Assembly (NCBI GenBank): GCA_964569095.1
Contig: CAZMTB010000034.1
Span: 1-5,708, forward strand
Length of the DNA: 5,708 nucleotides
Reading direction: 5' to 3'
DNA from: JALWSI01 sp964569095 [NCBI: uncultured Aquificales bacterium]
GTDB lineage: Bacteria; Thermosulfidibacterota; Thermosulfidibacteria; Thermosulfidibacterales
Shown here: positions 1-5,708 of the stretch, one piece after another
Layout of the letters: each line of letters begins with the position of its first letter
Numbering within the stretch: the stretch's first letter is position 1
The notes under the pieces: model-generated
What the model was told of the DNA's origin: nothing
Database searches by the model: none
What the model saw: the letters and a program-made list of their open reading frames with translations, nothing else
Position numbers and translations under genes: made by a program

Positions 1-2
1 TC

Positions 3-2174
3 CAGGATCCTGATTCTTACTCCTACTTGGAGGTTGAGAATGTTTGTGCTGATGGTACCAAGGTATGGGTGGCATGGAATCATGTTGCTTTGAGGAATCA
101 CAGGGGAGAGGTAGTGGAGCTTATCTCGGTGGGCCATGACCTCACCGAAAGGAAAAGAATAGAGGAGGAGCTTAGGGCGGCAAGCCAGTCCAAGAGCGCC
201 TTCTTGGCCAACATGAGCCACGAGATACGCACCCCCTTAAACGCCATCATAGGCATGTCCCAGATACTCAAGGAGATGGACCTCGACGAGGAGCAGGAGA
301 GGCTGGTCTCGAGCATACACCACGCGGGGAAGGCTTTGCTCTCAATACTGAACGACGTTCTCGACCTTGCCAAGATCGAGGCGGGCATGATGAGTTTCAG
401 AAAAGAGCCCTTCAACCTGCTCAAGGTGGTTGAGGAGTCGGTGGAGATATTCTCCTTCAGTCCCAAAAGAGAGAAGGTGGACGTGGTGAGCCACGTGGCA
501 CCCGACGTGCCGATCCACCTGGTGGGTGACTCTTACAAGCTGGGCCAGATCCTGAGAAACCTGTTGGGCAACTCTCTCAAGTTCACCAATAAGGGTTACG
601 TTGTGCTTAGCGTATCCTTGGGTTCATGGGAGGACGATAAAGTTGAATTGGTCTTCAAGGTGATAGACTCGGGAGTGGGAATACCCAAGGATAAACTTGA
701 GGGTGTGTTTGAGCCCTTCGTTCAGGGTGACGACAGCATGACCAAGGAGGTTGGGGGAACGGGACTTGGCCTTTCCATCACCAGGGAGCTGGTAAGGGGT
801 CTTGGAGGGAGGATAGCCATTGAAAGCGAGGAAGGAGTTGGTACCCAGGTCACCATCAACATTCCCTTTCAGCTGGACAGCTCGTATCCCCGTTCCCGAG
901 ACGAGCTGAATCTCTTGATGGAGAGGTTCAGGAAGGAGGGGATGAGAGAGAGGGTTAAGCCCCTACTTCTCTCGAAAACTTGGTGGACTGAGAAAGCGGT
1001 TTCCGCTGCTTTGCTGAGATTTGGTTTTGAGGTCGAGGCGGTGAGAGGGGAAGGAGAGCTGTTGGACTTGCTGGAGAAGGGGCTTAACCGGTGGGATAAG
1101 CTGATGGTGATAGCCGATGCAGATGCCCTTTCTGAGGAGTTTTTCTTCAGATTCAGCGGGTTTAAGGAGAGAAAAAAAACACTTTTTCTCATCTGCTTGC
1201 CCATGCATAGTACGGTTGAATCTTGGTGTGACTCCGAGTGGGGATGCCTGATTGACGCCTGTGTTCCCAAACCGGTGTTCCACCTGCCCCTCTTGAGGGT
1301 CATCGCACGACTGTGCTGTGAATCCTGGGTTGAGCACGAAGAGTCTTCTGAAGAGGAGAGAGTTTTTGTGGGTAAGGTGGTGAAGATCCTCCTCGTTGAG
1401 GACACCGAGCTTAACAGGGTGCTCATGGAGACGCTTATTGCCAAAGAGGGTTACAGGGTGGTGGCTGCATCCGATGGCATAGAGGCACTGGAACGCCTTG
1501 CAGAGGAGGATTTCGACCTCGTCTTGATGGATGTCCAGATGCCGAAGATGGACGGTTTCGCCGCCACGGAGATCATCAGGGCCTGCGAGGACGGCAGAAC
1601 GCCAGAGGTGCCCGAGGGGATTGAACTGGAGCCGGATCTGCTCGATAGGCTGGTGGAGAGGATGAGGGGAAGAAGGGTGCCAGTCATAGCCCTAACCGCC
1701 CACGCCTTTGAGGAGTACCGCGATAGGGCCCATGAAGCGGGGATGGACGATTATCTTAGTAAACCCTTTGATCTCAGGGACTTCAGAAAGATTATTGCCA
1801 GATTTTTAGCTTATGATTCGGAAGATGAAGAGAGGCCCTGCTGCGAGAGGCCTTCTGTTGCCCTGGACGAGTTGAAAAGGCGTCTGGTTGAGACCTACGG
1901 GATTCCTGAGGAAGACCTGTCGGCCTTCATGGATACGGCCAGGGAGTCGCTCAAAGAGCTGCTAAGGGAGGCGGAGGCCGCAGTGGAGGGGGAAGACTAC
2001 GAGGCCCTCGGCAGGGTGGCCCACACCTTGAAGGGTTCCCTGGGTAACCTCGGGCTGGACTCTTTGAGGGAACTTGCCCTCGAGGTGGAGGTTCACGCAA
2101 AAGAGAATAGGGAGTACTCATACAGGGATACCCTGGAGAGGTTGCAGGAAGAGGTTGAGAGGTTCTTCTCTTGA
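3..2174 (+). CDS. Hybrid sensor histidine kinase (PAS-HisKA-HATPase-pseudoREC-REC-HPt), 5' partial
   Basis: A sensor kinase carrying a complete internal phosphorelay. The frame is open to the left edge, and the first visible residues are the end of a PAS domain (ADGTKVWV, then VGHDLTERKRIEEEL), so the true start is off-window; the TTG at 27 is only the first start-like codon. Residues below count from that TTG. HisKA has the H-box NMSHEIRTPLNAI with phospho-His65. The HATPase has the N box (Asn178, Asn182), G1 DSGVGIP (Asp214) and G2 GGTGLGLS (243-250). About 310-432 is a receiver-like region without the acidic pocket. About 452-592 is a full receiver with Glu458/Asp459, phospho-Asp502, Thr557 and Lys579. 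The HPt has AHTLKG with His666. No transmembrane segment is visible in this part; the sensor end is missing, so signal and location are unknown. The architecture resembles BarA/ArcB-type kinases. No response-regulator gene adjoins it in view. It ends with TGA, converging on waaA. Confidence 0.95.
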   Translation, partial: QDPDSYSYLEVENVCADGTKVWVAWNHVALRNHRGEVVELISVGHDLTERKRIEEELRAASQSKSAFLANMSHEIRTPLNAIIGMSQILKEMDLDEEQERLVSSIHHAGKALLSILNDVLDLAKIEAGMMSFRKEPFNLLKVVEESVEIFSFSPKREKVDVVSHVAPDVPIHLVGDSYKLGQILRNLLGNSLKFTNKGYVVLSVSLGSWEDDKVELVFKVIDSGVGIPKDKLEGVFEPFVQGDDSMTKEVGGTGLGLSITRELVRGLGGRIAIESEEGVGTQVTINIPFQLDSSYPRSRDELNLLMERFRKEGMRERVKPLLLSKTWWTEKAVSAALLRFGFEVEAVRGEGELLDLLEKGLNRWDKLMVIADADALSEEFFFRFSGFKERKKTLFLICLPMHSTVESWCDSEWGCLIDACVPKPVFHLPLLRVIARLCCESWVEHEESSEEERVFVGKVVKILLVEDTELNRVLMETLIAKEGYRVVAASDGIEALERLAEEDFDLVLMDVQMPKMDGFAATEIIRACEDGRTPEVPEGIELEPDLLDRLVERMRGRRVPVIALTAHAFEEYRDRAHEAGMDDYLSKPFDLRDFRKIIARFLAYDSEDEERPCCERPSVALDELKRRLVETYGIPEEDLSAFMDTARESLKELLREAEAAVEGEDYEALGRVAHTLKGSLGNLGLDSLRELALEVEVHAKENREYSYRDTLERLQEEVERFFS

Positions 2175-2189
2175 CCCGTCTTTTTCAAC

Positions 2190-2214
2190 GCGGGCTTGAT
2201 TAACCCGTCGTTTT
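2190..2214 (+). terminator. Possible weak terminator after the kinase gene
   Basis: The 25-base gap between the convergent genes and the end of waaA hold a short inverted repeat. GCGGG at 2190-2194 can pair with CCCGT at 2204-2208 (four G-C pairs plus one G-T), with a 9-base loop, and TCGTTTT follows. This would act on plus-strand transcription out of the kinase gene and overlaps the last codons of waaA. The stem is short and the T run is broken, so this is a weak call. The minus-strand side has no T tract after the hairpin, so it gives no comparable support for terminating the waaA operon. Confidence 0.25.
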
Positions 2215-3462
2215 GTTGGTGGCCTTCTCCACCACCTCTGCTATCACCTGGAGGGTTCTCTCCAGGGCGCCCCGGTTCTGCAAGACGGCCTCTCTTCCTC
2301 TCTCTCCCATGGCCTTTGTCTCCTCGGGATGGGTCAGCAGGTGGGTGATTTGGGCTACCACCTCCTCTGCACCTTGGCACACCGATAGTCCCCCTGCCTT
2401 CGAGAGTAGCTGGGAGACCTCCTGGAAGTTGAAGAGGTGGGGACCCATCACCACTGGAACCCCAAGCGCTGCAGGCTCCAGGGGGTTGTGTCCCCCTTTC
2501 TCCACCAGTGAGCCTCCCACGAAGGCCACATCTGCCACTGAATAGGCCCTCGCCAGTTCTCCCAGGGTGTCCAGTAGCAACACCCGGTTCTCTTCAACCG
2601 GCATGCCGCTGCTGCGGCGCACGAAGCCGATCCCCCTCTCTTCCAGCAGCCGGGCCGCCTCGTCCCACCTCTCGGGGTGCCTCGGCGCGAGCACCAGCAG
2701 GGGCCTTTCGTCTTCTGGAGCATCTCTCAGCAGGTCCAGCATGGCCTCCTCTTCCCCTTGGTGGGTGCTTCCCGCCACCACCACTTTTGAACCCCCCGGT
2801 ATGCCCAGCTCTTCTCGCACCTTTTGGGGGTCTATCTCGTCCAAGGAGGCGATGATGGTGTCGTACTTCAGGTTTCCCGTGAAGAGCACCTTCTCTGCCG
2901 GTGCCCCCAGGGCGACCATGCGGGCGGCGTCTCTCCTCGACTGCATGCATAGCCTGTTGAACCTGCCCAGGAGCGGGCGCATGAAGGCCTTGAAGGCGTG
3001 GTAGTTCTTGAAAGAGCCAGGTGACAGCCTGCCGTTGACCAGGATCTGGGGAATCTTTCGCTCTCCCAGCTCGGTGATTAGTCCTGGCCAGAGCTCGGTC
3101 TCTGCCACCAGAAAGATGCGGGGTCTCACCCGGTTGACCACCCGCGAGACCACCGGTGGCAGGTCAAAGGGGAGGTAGAAGACGGCGTCTGCAACGCCCC
3201 CAAGGCGTGTCGATGCCGTCTCTTGGCCCGTGACGGTCACCGTGGAGAGGTAGAGGGGAATGCTGGGCCACTCCTCCTTCACCCTCTTGAGCAGCTCGGA
3301 GACGGCGATCACCTCTCCCATAGAGACCGCGTGGCACCATATAGGGTTGCTTGCGGGGGCCTTGGGTAGCGAGATACCCAGCCGTTCCTTCAGTCCCTTC
3401 CGGTACTTGGGGGTGGTGGCCAGCTTGTAGGCGAGGTAGGGGGAAGAGACCATTCCACCCAC
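2200..3462 (-). CDS. waaA: 3-deoxy-D-manno-octulosonic acid (Kdo) transferase
   Basis: Transfers Kdo from CMP-Kdo to lipid A precursor, at the inner membrane facing the cytoplasm; a core step of lipopolysaccharide synthesis and a GT-B fold enzyme of family GT30. Counting from the GTG at 3462 (420 residues; E. coli WaaA is about 425): the N-terminal acceptor domain has HAVSMGE, with Glu50 at the place of the family's catalytic Glu, and AETELWP (Glu121, Glu123). The C-terminal CMP-Kdo domain has GSTHQGEEE (231-239), APRHPER (259-265) and the hallmark VGGSLVEKGGHNPLEPAA (315-332). The usual N-terminal membrane anchor is shortened with this start. The open frame continues upstream as LVKGLYTGLWAVGG, which resembles the missing anchor, but no ATG, GTG or TTG lies there; a CTG at 3493-3495 is a candidate (431 residues). 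It is the last gene of the ruvCAB-epimerase cluster. The function call is firm; the start is not. Confidence 0.93.
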   Translation of the reverse strand: MGGMVSSPYLAYKLATTPKYRKGLKERLGISLPKAPASNPIWCHAVSMGEVIAVSELLKRVKEEWPSIPLYLSTVTVTGQETASTRLGGVADAVFYLPFDLPPVVSRVVNRVRPRIFLVAETELWPGLITELGERKIPQILVNGRLSPGSFKNYHAFKAFMRPLLGRFNRLCMQSRRDAARMVALGAPAEKVLFTGNLKYDTIIASLDEIDPQKVREELGIPGGSKVVVAGSTHQGEEEAMLDLLRDAPEDERPLLVLAPRHPERWDEAARLLEERGIGFVRRSSGMPVEENRVLLLDTLGELARAYSVADVAFVGGSLVEKGGHNPLEPAALGVPVVMGPHLFNFQEVSQLLSKAGGLSVCQGAEEVVAQITHLLTHPEETKAMGERGREAVLQNRGALERTLQVIAEVVEKATNKTTG

Positions 3463-3496
3463 TGCCCAGAGGCCGGTGTAGAGACCTTTTACCAGC

Positions 3497-3901
3497 TTAG
3501 CCGTGGCTCTCCTCGCAGAGCTCCATCAGTACGCCGCCGGTGGACTTTGGGTGCAGGAAGGCTATGCGGGTACCATGGGCCCCCGAACGGGGACTCTTGT
3601 CTATGAGCCTTAGCCCCTGAGCTTCTGCCTGGGCCAATGCCTCCTCGATGTTCTCTACCTGGAAGGCGATGTGGTGAATTCCCTCTCCCTTCTTCTCGAT
3701 GAACTTGGCCACGGGAGAGTCGGGAGAGGTGGGCTCGAGCAGCTCTATCCTGCTCTCTCCCACGGTGAGAAAGACCACCCTCACCTTCTGCTCCTCCACC
3801 ACCTCTTCTCCCTCGGGCTCCAGGCCCAGCGCCCTGTAAGGGGCGATGCCCGACTCTATGCTTCGCACGGCGATTCCTATGTGGTTTATCTTCTTCAGCA
3901 T
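3497..3901 (-). CDS. mce: Methylmalonyl-CoA epimerase (VOC superfamily)
   Basis: Interconverts (2S)- and (2R)-methylmalonyl-CoA, linking propionyl-CoA carboxylation or decarboxylation with the B12-dependent mutase in the cytoplasm. The 134-residue length is typical. Two vicinal-oxygen-chelate modules are visible: INHIGIAV near the start with metal-ligand candidate His7, ESRIELLEP (49-57, Glu53 as second ligand), GIHHIAFQVENIEEAL (74-89, His77 as third) and FLHPKSTGGVLMEL (115-128, Glu127 as fourth). The GAHG motif at 107-110 is also shared with family members such as the human enzyme. The ATG sits one base after the ruvB stop and has a strong GGAGG 9 bases upstream, inside the ruvB 3' end, so translation is probably coupled. 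No mutase or carboxylase gene is in view, so pathway membership is inferred from family resemblance; another VOC lyase or dioxygenase is less likely given the match along the full length. Confidence 0.9.
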   Translation of the reverse strand: MLKKINHIGIAVRSIESGIAPYRALGLEPEGEEVVEEQKVRVVFLTVGESRIELLEPTSPDSPVAKFIEKKGEGIHHIAFQVENIEEALAQAEAQGLRLIDKSPRSGAHGTRIAFLHPKSTGGVLMELCEESHG

Positions 3902-3902
3902 C

Positions 3903-4952
3903 TCACTTCTCCTCCCTAAGGTCTTCCAGGCTGAGGGTGCCGCCTTGGGCGGCGGGTTTTCTGTTGAAGTACCGGTATGCCAAGGCCGTTGCCACCCTGC
4001 CCCGGGGGGTGCGCTTGATGAACCCCTGCTGGAGCAGGTACGGCTCGCACACGTCTTCCAGGGTCTGTTTCTCTTCGCTGAGGGAGGCGGCGATGGTCTC
4101 TATGCCCACGGGTCCGCCCCCGAACTTGTCTATGATGGTTAACATAAACTCCCTGTCCAGCGCGTCCAGTCCGCCGTCGTCTATCTCCATCATCTCCAGG
4201 GCCTTCTTTGCCACGTCCAGGGTGATGACGCTGTCGGCCCTTGCCTGGGCGTAGTCCCTTGCCCGTTTCAACAGCCTGTTTGCCACCCTCGGGGTTCCCC
4301 GGGAACGGCGGGCTATCTCGTAGGCTCCCTTCTCTTCTATCTCAACCTTCAGGATCTTGGCGGAACGCATGATGATGGTTTGTAGCTCTTCCGGGGTGTA
4401 GAACTCCAGCCTGAGCACCACCCCGAAACGCTCCCTCAGAGGGGCTGTGAGCAGTCCCAGCCTGGTGGTTGCCCCCACAAGGGTGAAGGGTGGAACGTTG
4501 AGGCGTATGCTTCTCGCCCCGGGTCCCTGTCCCACGATGATGTCGATGGAGAACTCCTCCATGGCGGGGTAGAGTATCTCTTCAACGGATGGATTCATGC
4601 GGTGGATCGCGTCGATGAAGAGGATGTCTCCCTCTTTCAGCCCCGTCAGGATGGCGGCGAGGTCTCCTGCCCTCTCGAGAACCGGTCCCGAGGTGATCCT
4701 CAGGTTCACACCCATCTCGTGGGCGAGCACCCCCGCCAGGGTGGTCTTGCCGAGTCCAGGTGGACCGTAGAAGAGGCAGTGGTCTATGGGTTCTCCCCTG
4801 CTCTTGGCGGCAGAGATGAAGACCCTCATGTTCTCCTTCACCTTCTCCTGCCCGATGTACTCGTCGAGGCGCGAGGGACGAAGGGACCCCTCCACCAGGG
4901 TGTCTTCCGCCGTGGGCTTGCCGCTCACCAACCTGGTCTCGTCCTTTGGCAT
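3903..4952 (-). CDS. ruvB: Holliday junction branch migration ATPase RuvB (Walker B variant)
   Basis: Hexameric AAA+ motor that, bound to RuvA, pumps DNA through a Holliday junction. The 349 residues are the usual length. Visible: [13 protein letters not shown] near 25-36, Walker A GPPGLGKT (63-70, Lys69), Walker [12 protein letters not shown] (111-121), sensor 1 GATTR (160-164), the arginine-finger region PLRERFG (171-177), sensor 2 [17 protein letters not shown] (219-235) and the C-terminal winged helix with KFGGGPVG (276-283), [17 protein letters not shown] (303-319). Oddity: the glutamate normally following the Walker B aspartate (DEIH) is Ala115, codon GCG at 4608-4610, where GAG would be expected; every other motif looks intact. 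The ATG at 4952 begins four bases after the ruvA stop and has AGGA seven bases upstream, overlapping the end of ruvA. The full-length conserved frame argues against a pseudogene. Confidence 0.97.
   Translation of the reverse strand: MPKDETRLVSGKPTAEDTLVEGSLRPSRLDEYIGQEKVKENMRVFISAAKSRGEPIDHCLFYGPPGLGKTTLAGVLAHEMGVNLRITSGPVLERAGDLAAILTGLKEGDILFIDAIHRMNPSVEEILYPAMEEFSIDIIVGQGPGARSIRLNVPPFTLVGATTRLGLLTAPLRERFGVVLRLEFYTPEELQTIIMRSAKILKVEIEEKGAYEIARRSRGTPRVANRLLKRARDYAQARADSVITLDVAKKALEMMEIDDGGLDALDREFMLTIIDKFGGGPVGIETIAASLSEEKQTLEDVCEPYLLQQGFIKRTPRGRVATALAYRYFNRKPAAQGGTLSLEDLREEK
3909..3916 (-). promoter_or_regulatory. Ribosome binding site of the epimerase gene, inside ruvB
   Basis: On the minus strand the sequence reads GGGAGGAG, with the GGAGG core at 3911-3915, nine bases before the epimerase ATG at 3901. 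It lies within the last codons of ruvB (the ...REEK end), whose TGA at 3903-3905 is one base from that ATG. A ribosome terminating on ruvB would be positioned to reinitiate, which supports coupled translation and fixes the epimerase start. Confidence 0.8.
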
Positions 4953-4956
4953 GTTC

Positions 4957-5547
4957 CTATCCTAACAAAAGTAGGGCGGCCTTCAACGCCTCCTCCTCGG
5001 ACAGGCTCTCCTGCCGCGATTGAAGCTCCTTCACCGCCCTCTCTATCTCTCCCTTTCCGTATCCAAGGCTGGCAAGGGCGGCCACCACTCCCTCGTACTC
5101 CTTCTGGATGGAGGGATGGGCCATCCCGGTGGTAACCCCGCTCTCTTGGGGCAGCTTTGCCCTCAGCTCGGTGATGAGCCTGCTGGCAGACTTGGCTCCC
5201 ACCCCTGGAATGGACTGGAGTCTCTTTGCGTCTCCCGACTTCACCGCCTCCCACAGGTCACCTATGGAGAGGTGGGAGATCACCGAGAGGGCCGCCTTGG
5301 AGCCCATACGGGGAATGGAGGTGAGCTGAATGAATATCTCCCTCTCCTCCTTGGTGGAGAAGCCGAAGAGCCTCACCGATTGCTGGCCTATCTGTAGCAC
5401 CGTGTAGAGGAGACACTCCTCCCCCTCTCTGGGAAGCCGGTAGTGGGTGGATAGGGGAATGCTGAGCCTGAAACCTATGCCGGCGGCTTCAAGGGCCACC
5501 CAGTCTTCCCCCTTCTCCAGAACCCTTCCCCTAAGGCTGTGAAGCAT
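4957..5547 (-). CDS. ruvA: Holliday junction DNA-binding protein RuvA (acidic pin variant)
   Basis: Tetrameric junction-binding subunit that holds the four arms in a square plane and loads RuvB. The 196 residues fit the family (E. coli about 203). Domain I is an OB fold (1-63: [26 protein letters not shown]). Domain II has two helix-hairpin-helix motifs: [14 protein letters not shown] (77-90), where the usual GxG of the hairpin is RMG, and the more canonical [17 protein letters not shown] (112-128). After a linker, domain III (about 150-196) is the RuvB-contacting three-helix bundle ([12 protein letters not shown]). Positions 55-56, the acidic pin Glu-Asp in E. coli, are Gln-Gln here. The ATG at 5547 overlaps the ruvC end by 17 bases and has AGAAGG about ten bases upstream; the start matches the family N-terminus. 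Adjacent to ruvB in the usual ruvCAB order. Confidence 0.96.
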   Translation of the reverse strand: MLHSLRGRVLEKGEDWVALEAAGIGFRLSIPLSTHYRLPREGEECLLYTVLQIGQQSVRLFGFSTKEEREIFIQLTSIPRMGSKAALSVISHLSIGDLWEAVKSGDAKRLQSIPGVGAKSASRLITELRAKLPQESGVTTGMAHPSIQKEYEGVVAALASLGYGKGEIERAVKELQSRQESLSEEEALKAALLLLG

Positions 5548-5708
5548 GGTCTATTGCCCTTCTCATTCCTTCCCTCTGGTGGTGGCAGAGCGCCACGGCC
5601 AAGGCGTCTGCCTCGTCACTGGAGAGGTCTTCCTCTATATTCAACAGCTGCTTAATCAGCAGCTTCACCTGCTCCTTCTCTGCCCTTCCGTATCCCACCA
5701 CCGCCTGC
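5531..5708 (-). CDS. ruvC: Crossover junction endodeoxyribonuclease RuvC, C-terminal part (5' end off window)
   Basis: Dimeric nuclease that cuts Holliday junctions symmetrically after RuvAB branch migration. Only the last 58 residues are present. Reading the minus strand from base 5707 gives QAVVGYGRAEKEQV, matching the RuvC VVGxGxAEKxQV region, and then DEADALAVALCH, which carries the DxxD pair equivalent to E. coli Asp138 and Asp141, two of the four metal-binding catalytic residues. The other two and the start codon lie beyond the right edge. It stops with TAG at 5531-5533, 17 bases inside ruvA in another frame, so the two genes are likely translationally coupled. Nothing looks broken in the visible part. 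Confidence 0.93.
   Translation of the reverse strand, partial: QAVVGYGRAEKEQVKLLIKQLLNIEEDLSSDEADALAVALCHHQREGMRRAIDHASQP

Noticed and set aside
27-29. TTG at 27 as the true kinase start
   Set aside because: The frame stays open to the left edge and the residues before it (DPDSYSY) continue the PAS strand, so the gene begins outside the window.
869-1444. Long minus-strand open frames (191 and 124 residues) opposite the kinase gene
   Set aside because: Serine-rich, low-complexity antisense translations without recognisable domains; the sense strand carries the well-conserved kinase.
2247-2266. Perfect 7-bp inverted repeat CCTGGAG / CTCCAGG with a 6-base loop
   Set aside because: Inside the waaA coding region with no T tract on either side; short GC-rich stems of this kind arise by chance in coding DNA.
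2508-3004. Plus-strand open frames of 115 and 145 residues inside waaA, and minus-strand alternates in the same region
   Set aside because: Composition typical of shadow frames of GC-rich DNA (Pro/Ser/Arg-rich), with no domain and no upstream signal; waaA motifs occupy the opposite strand in full.
4602-5135. 177-residue plus-strand open frame spanning ruvB and ruvA, plus 5020-5397 on the same strand
   Set aside because: Lies opposite two clearly conserved genes and shows no protein-family features.
5225-5320. First RuvA helix-hairpin-helix has RMGSK rather than GxGPK, considered as a defect
   Set aside because: As I recall, other RuvA proteins (for example Thermotoga) also carry Arg at the first position, and the second hairpin is canonical, so this is probably tolerated variation.

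Overview
The window looks like ordinary chromosomal DNA from a moderately GC-rich (roughly 55-60% by eye) Gram-negative (diderm) bacterium. The diderm inference rests on a Kdo transferase (waaA), which acts only in lipopolysaccharide assembly. A methylmalonyl-CoA epimerase suggests propionate/succinate or branched-chain amino-acid metabolism. The combination is compatible with an anaerobic diderm such as Synergistota, but that placement is a guess from general impression and cannot be settled without a search. No rRNA, tRNA, CRISPR array, insertion sequence or phage gene was seen.

Layout: bases 3-2174 (+) encode the C-terminal part of a hybrid sensor histidine kinase, cut by the left edge. 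Its order is PAS end, HisKA, HATPase, degenerate receiver, intact receiver, HPt, so a whole His-Asp-His relay sits in one polypeptide. It converges, with a 25-base gap, on a minus-strand cluster that enters from the right edge: ruvC (partial) - ruvA - ruvB - methylmalonyl-CoA epimerase - waaA. Junctions in this cluster are extremely tight (17-base overlap, 4-base gap, 1-base gap, then either 1 or 34 bases depending on the waaA start), so it reads as one translationally coupled operon whose promoter lies beyond the right edge.

How the genes work together: RuvA, RuvB and RuvC form the Holliday-junction branch migration and resolution machine. The epimerase and WaaA have no functional link to it and appear to be passengers in a housekeeping operon. 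The kinase has no identifiable partner regulator in view; its output could be its own receiver/HPt passing phosphate to a regulator encoded elsewhere.

No new multi-gene system is visible. The signals most worth checking are residue-level: RuvB carries Asp-Ala-Ile-His instead of the expected Asp-Glu-Ile-His in Walker B, and RuvA of the same operon has Gln-Gln at the positions of the acidic pin (Glu55-Asp56 in E. coli). Secondary points are the unclear, possibly non-AUG start of waaA, the pseudo-receiver of the kinase, and an A8 tract inside it.
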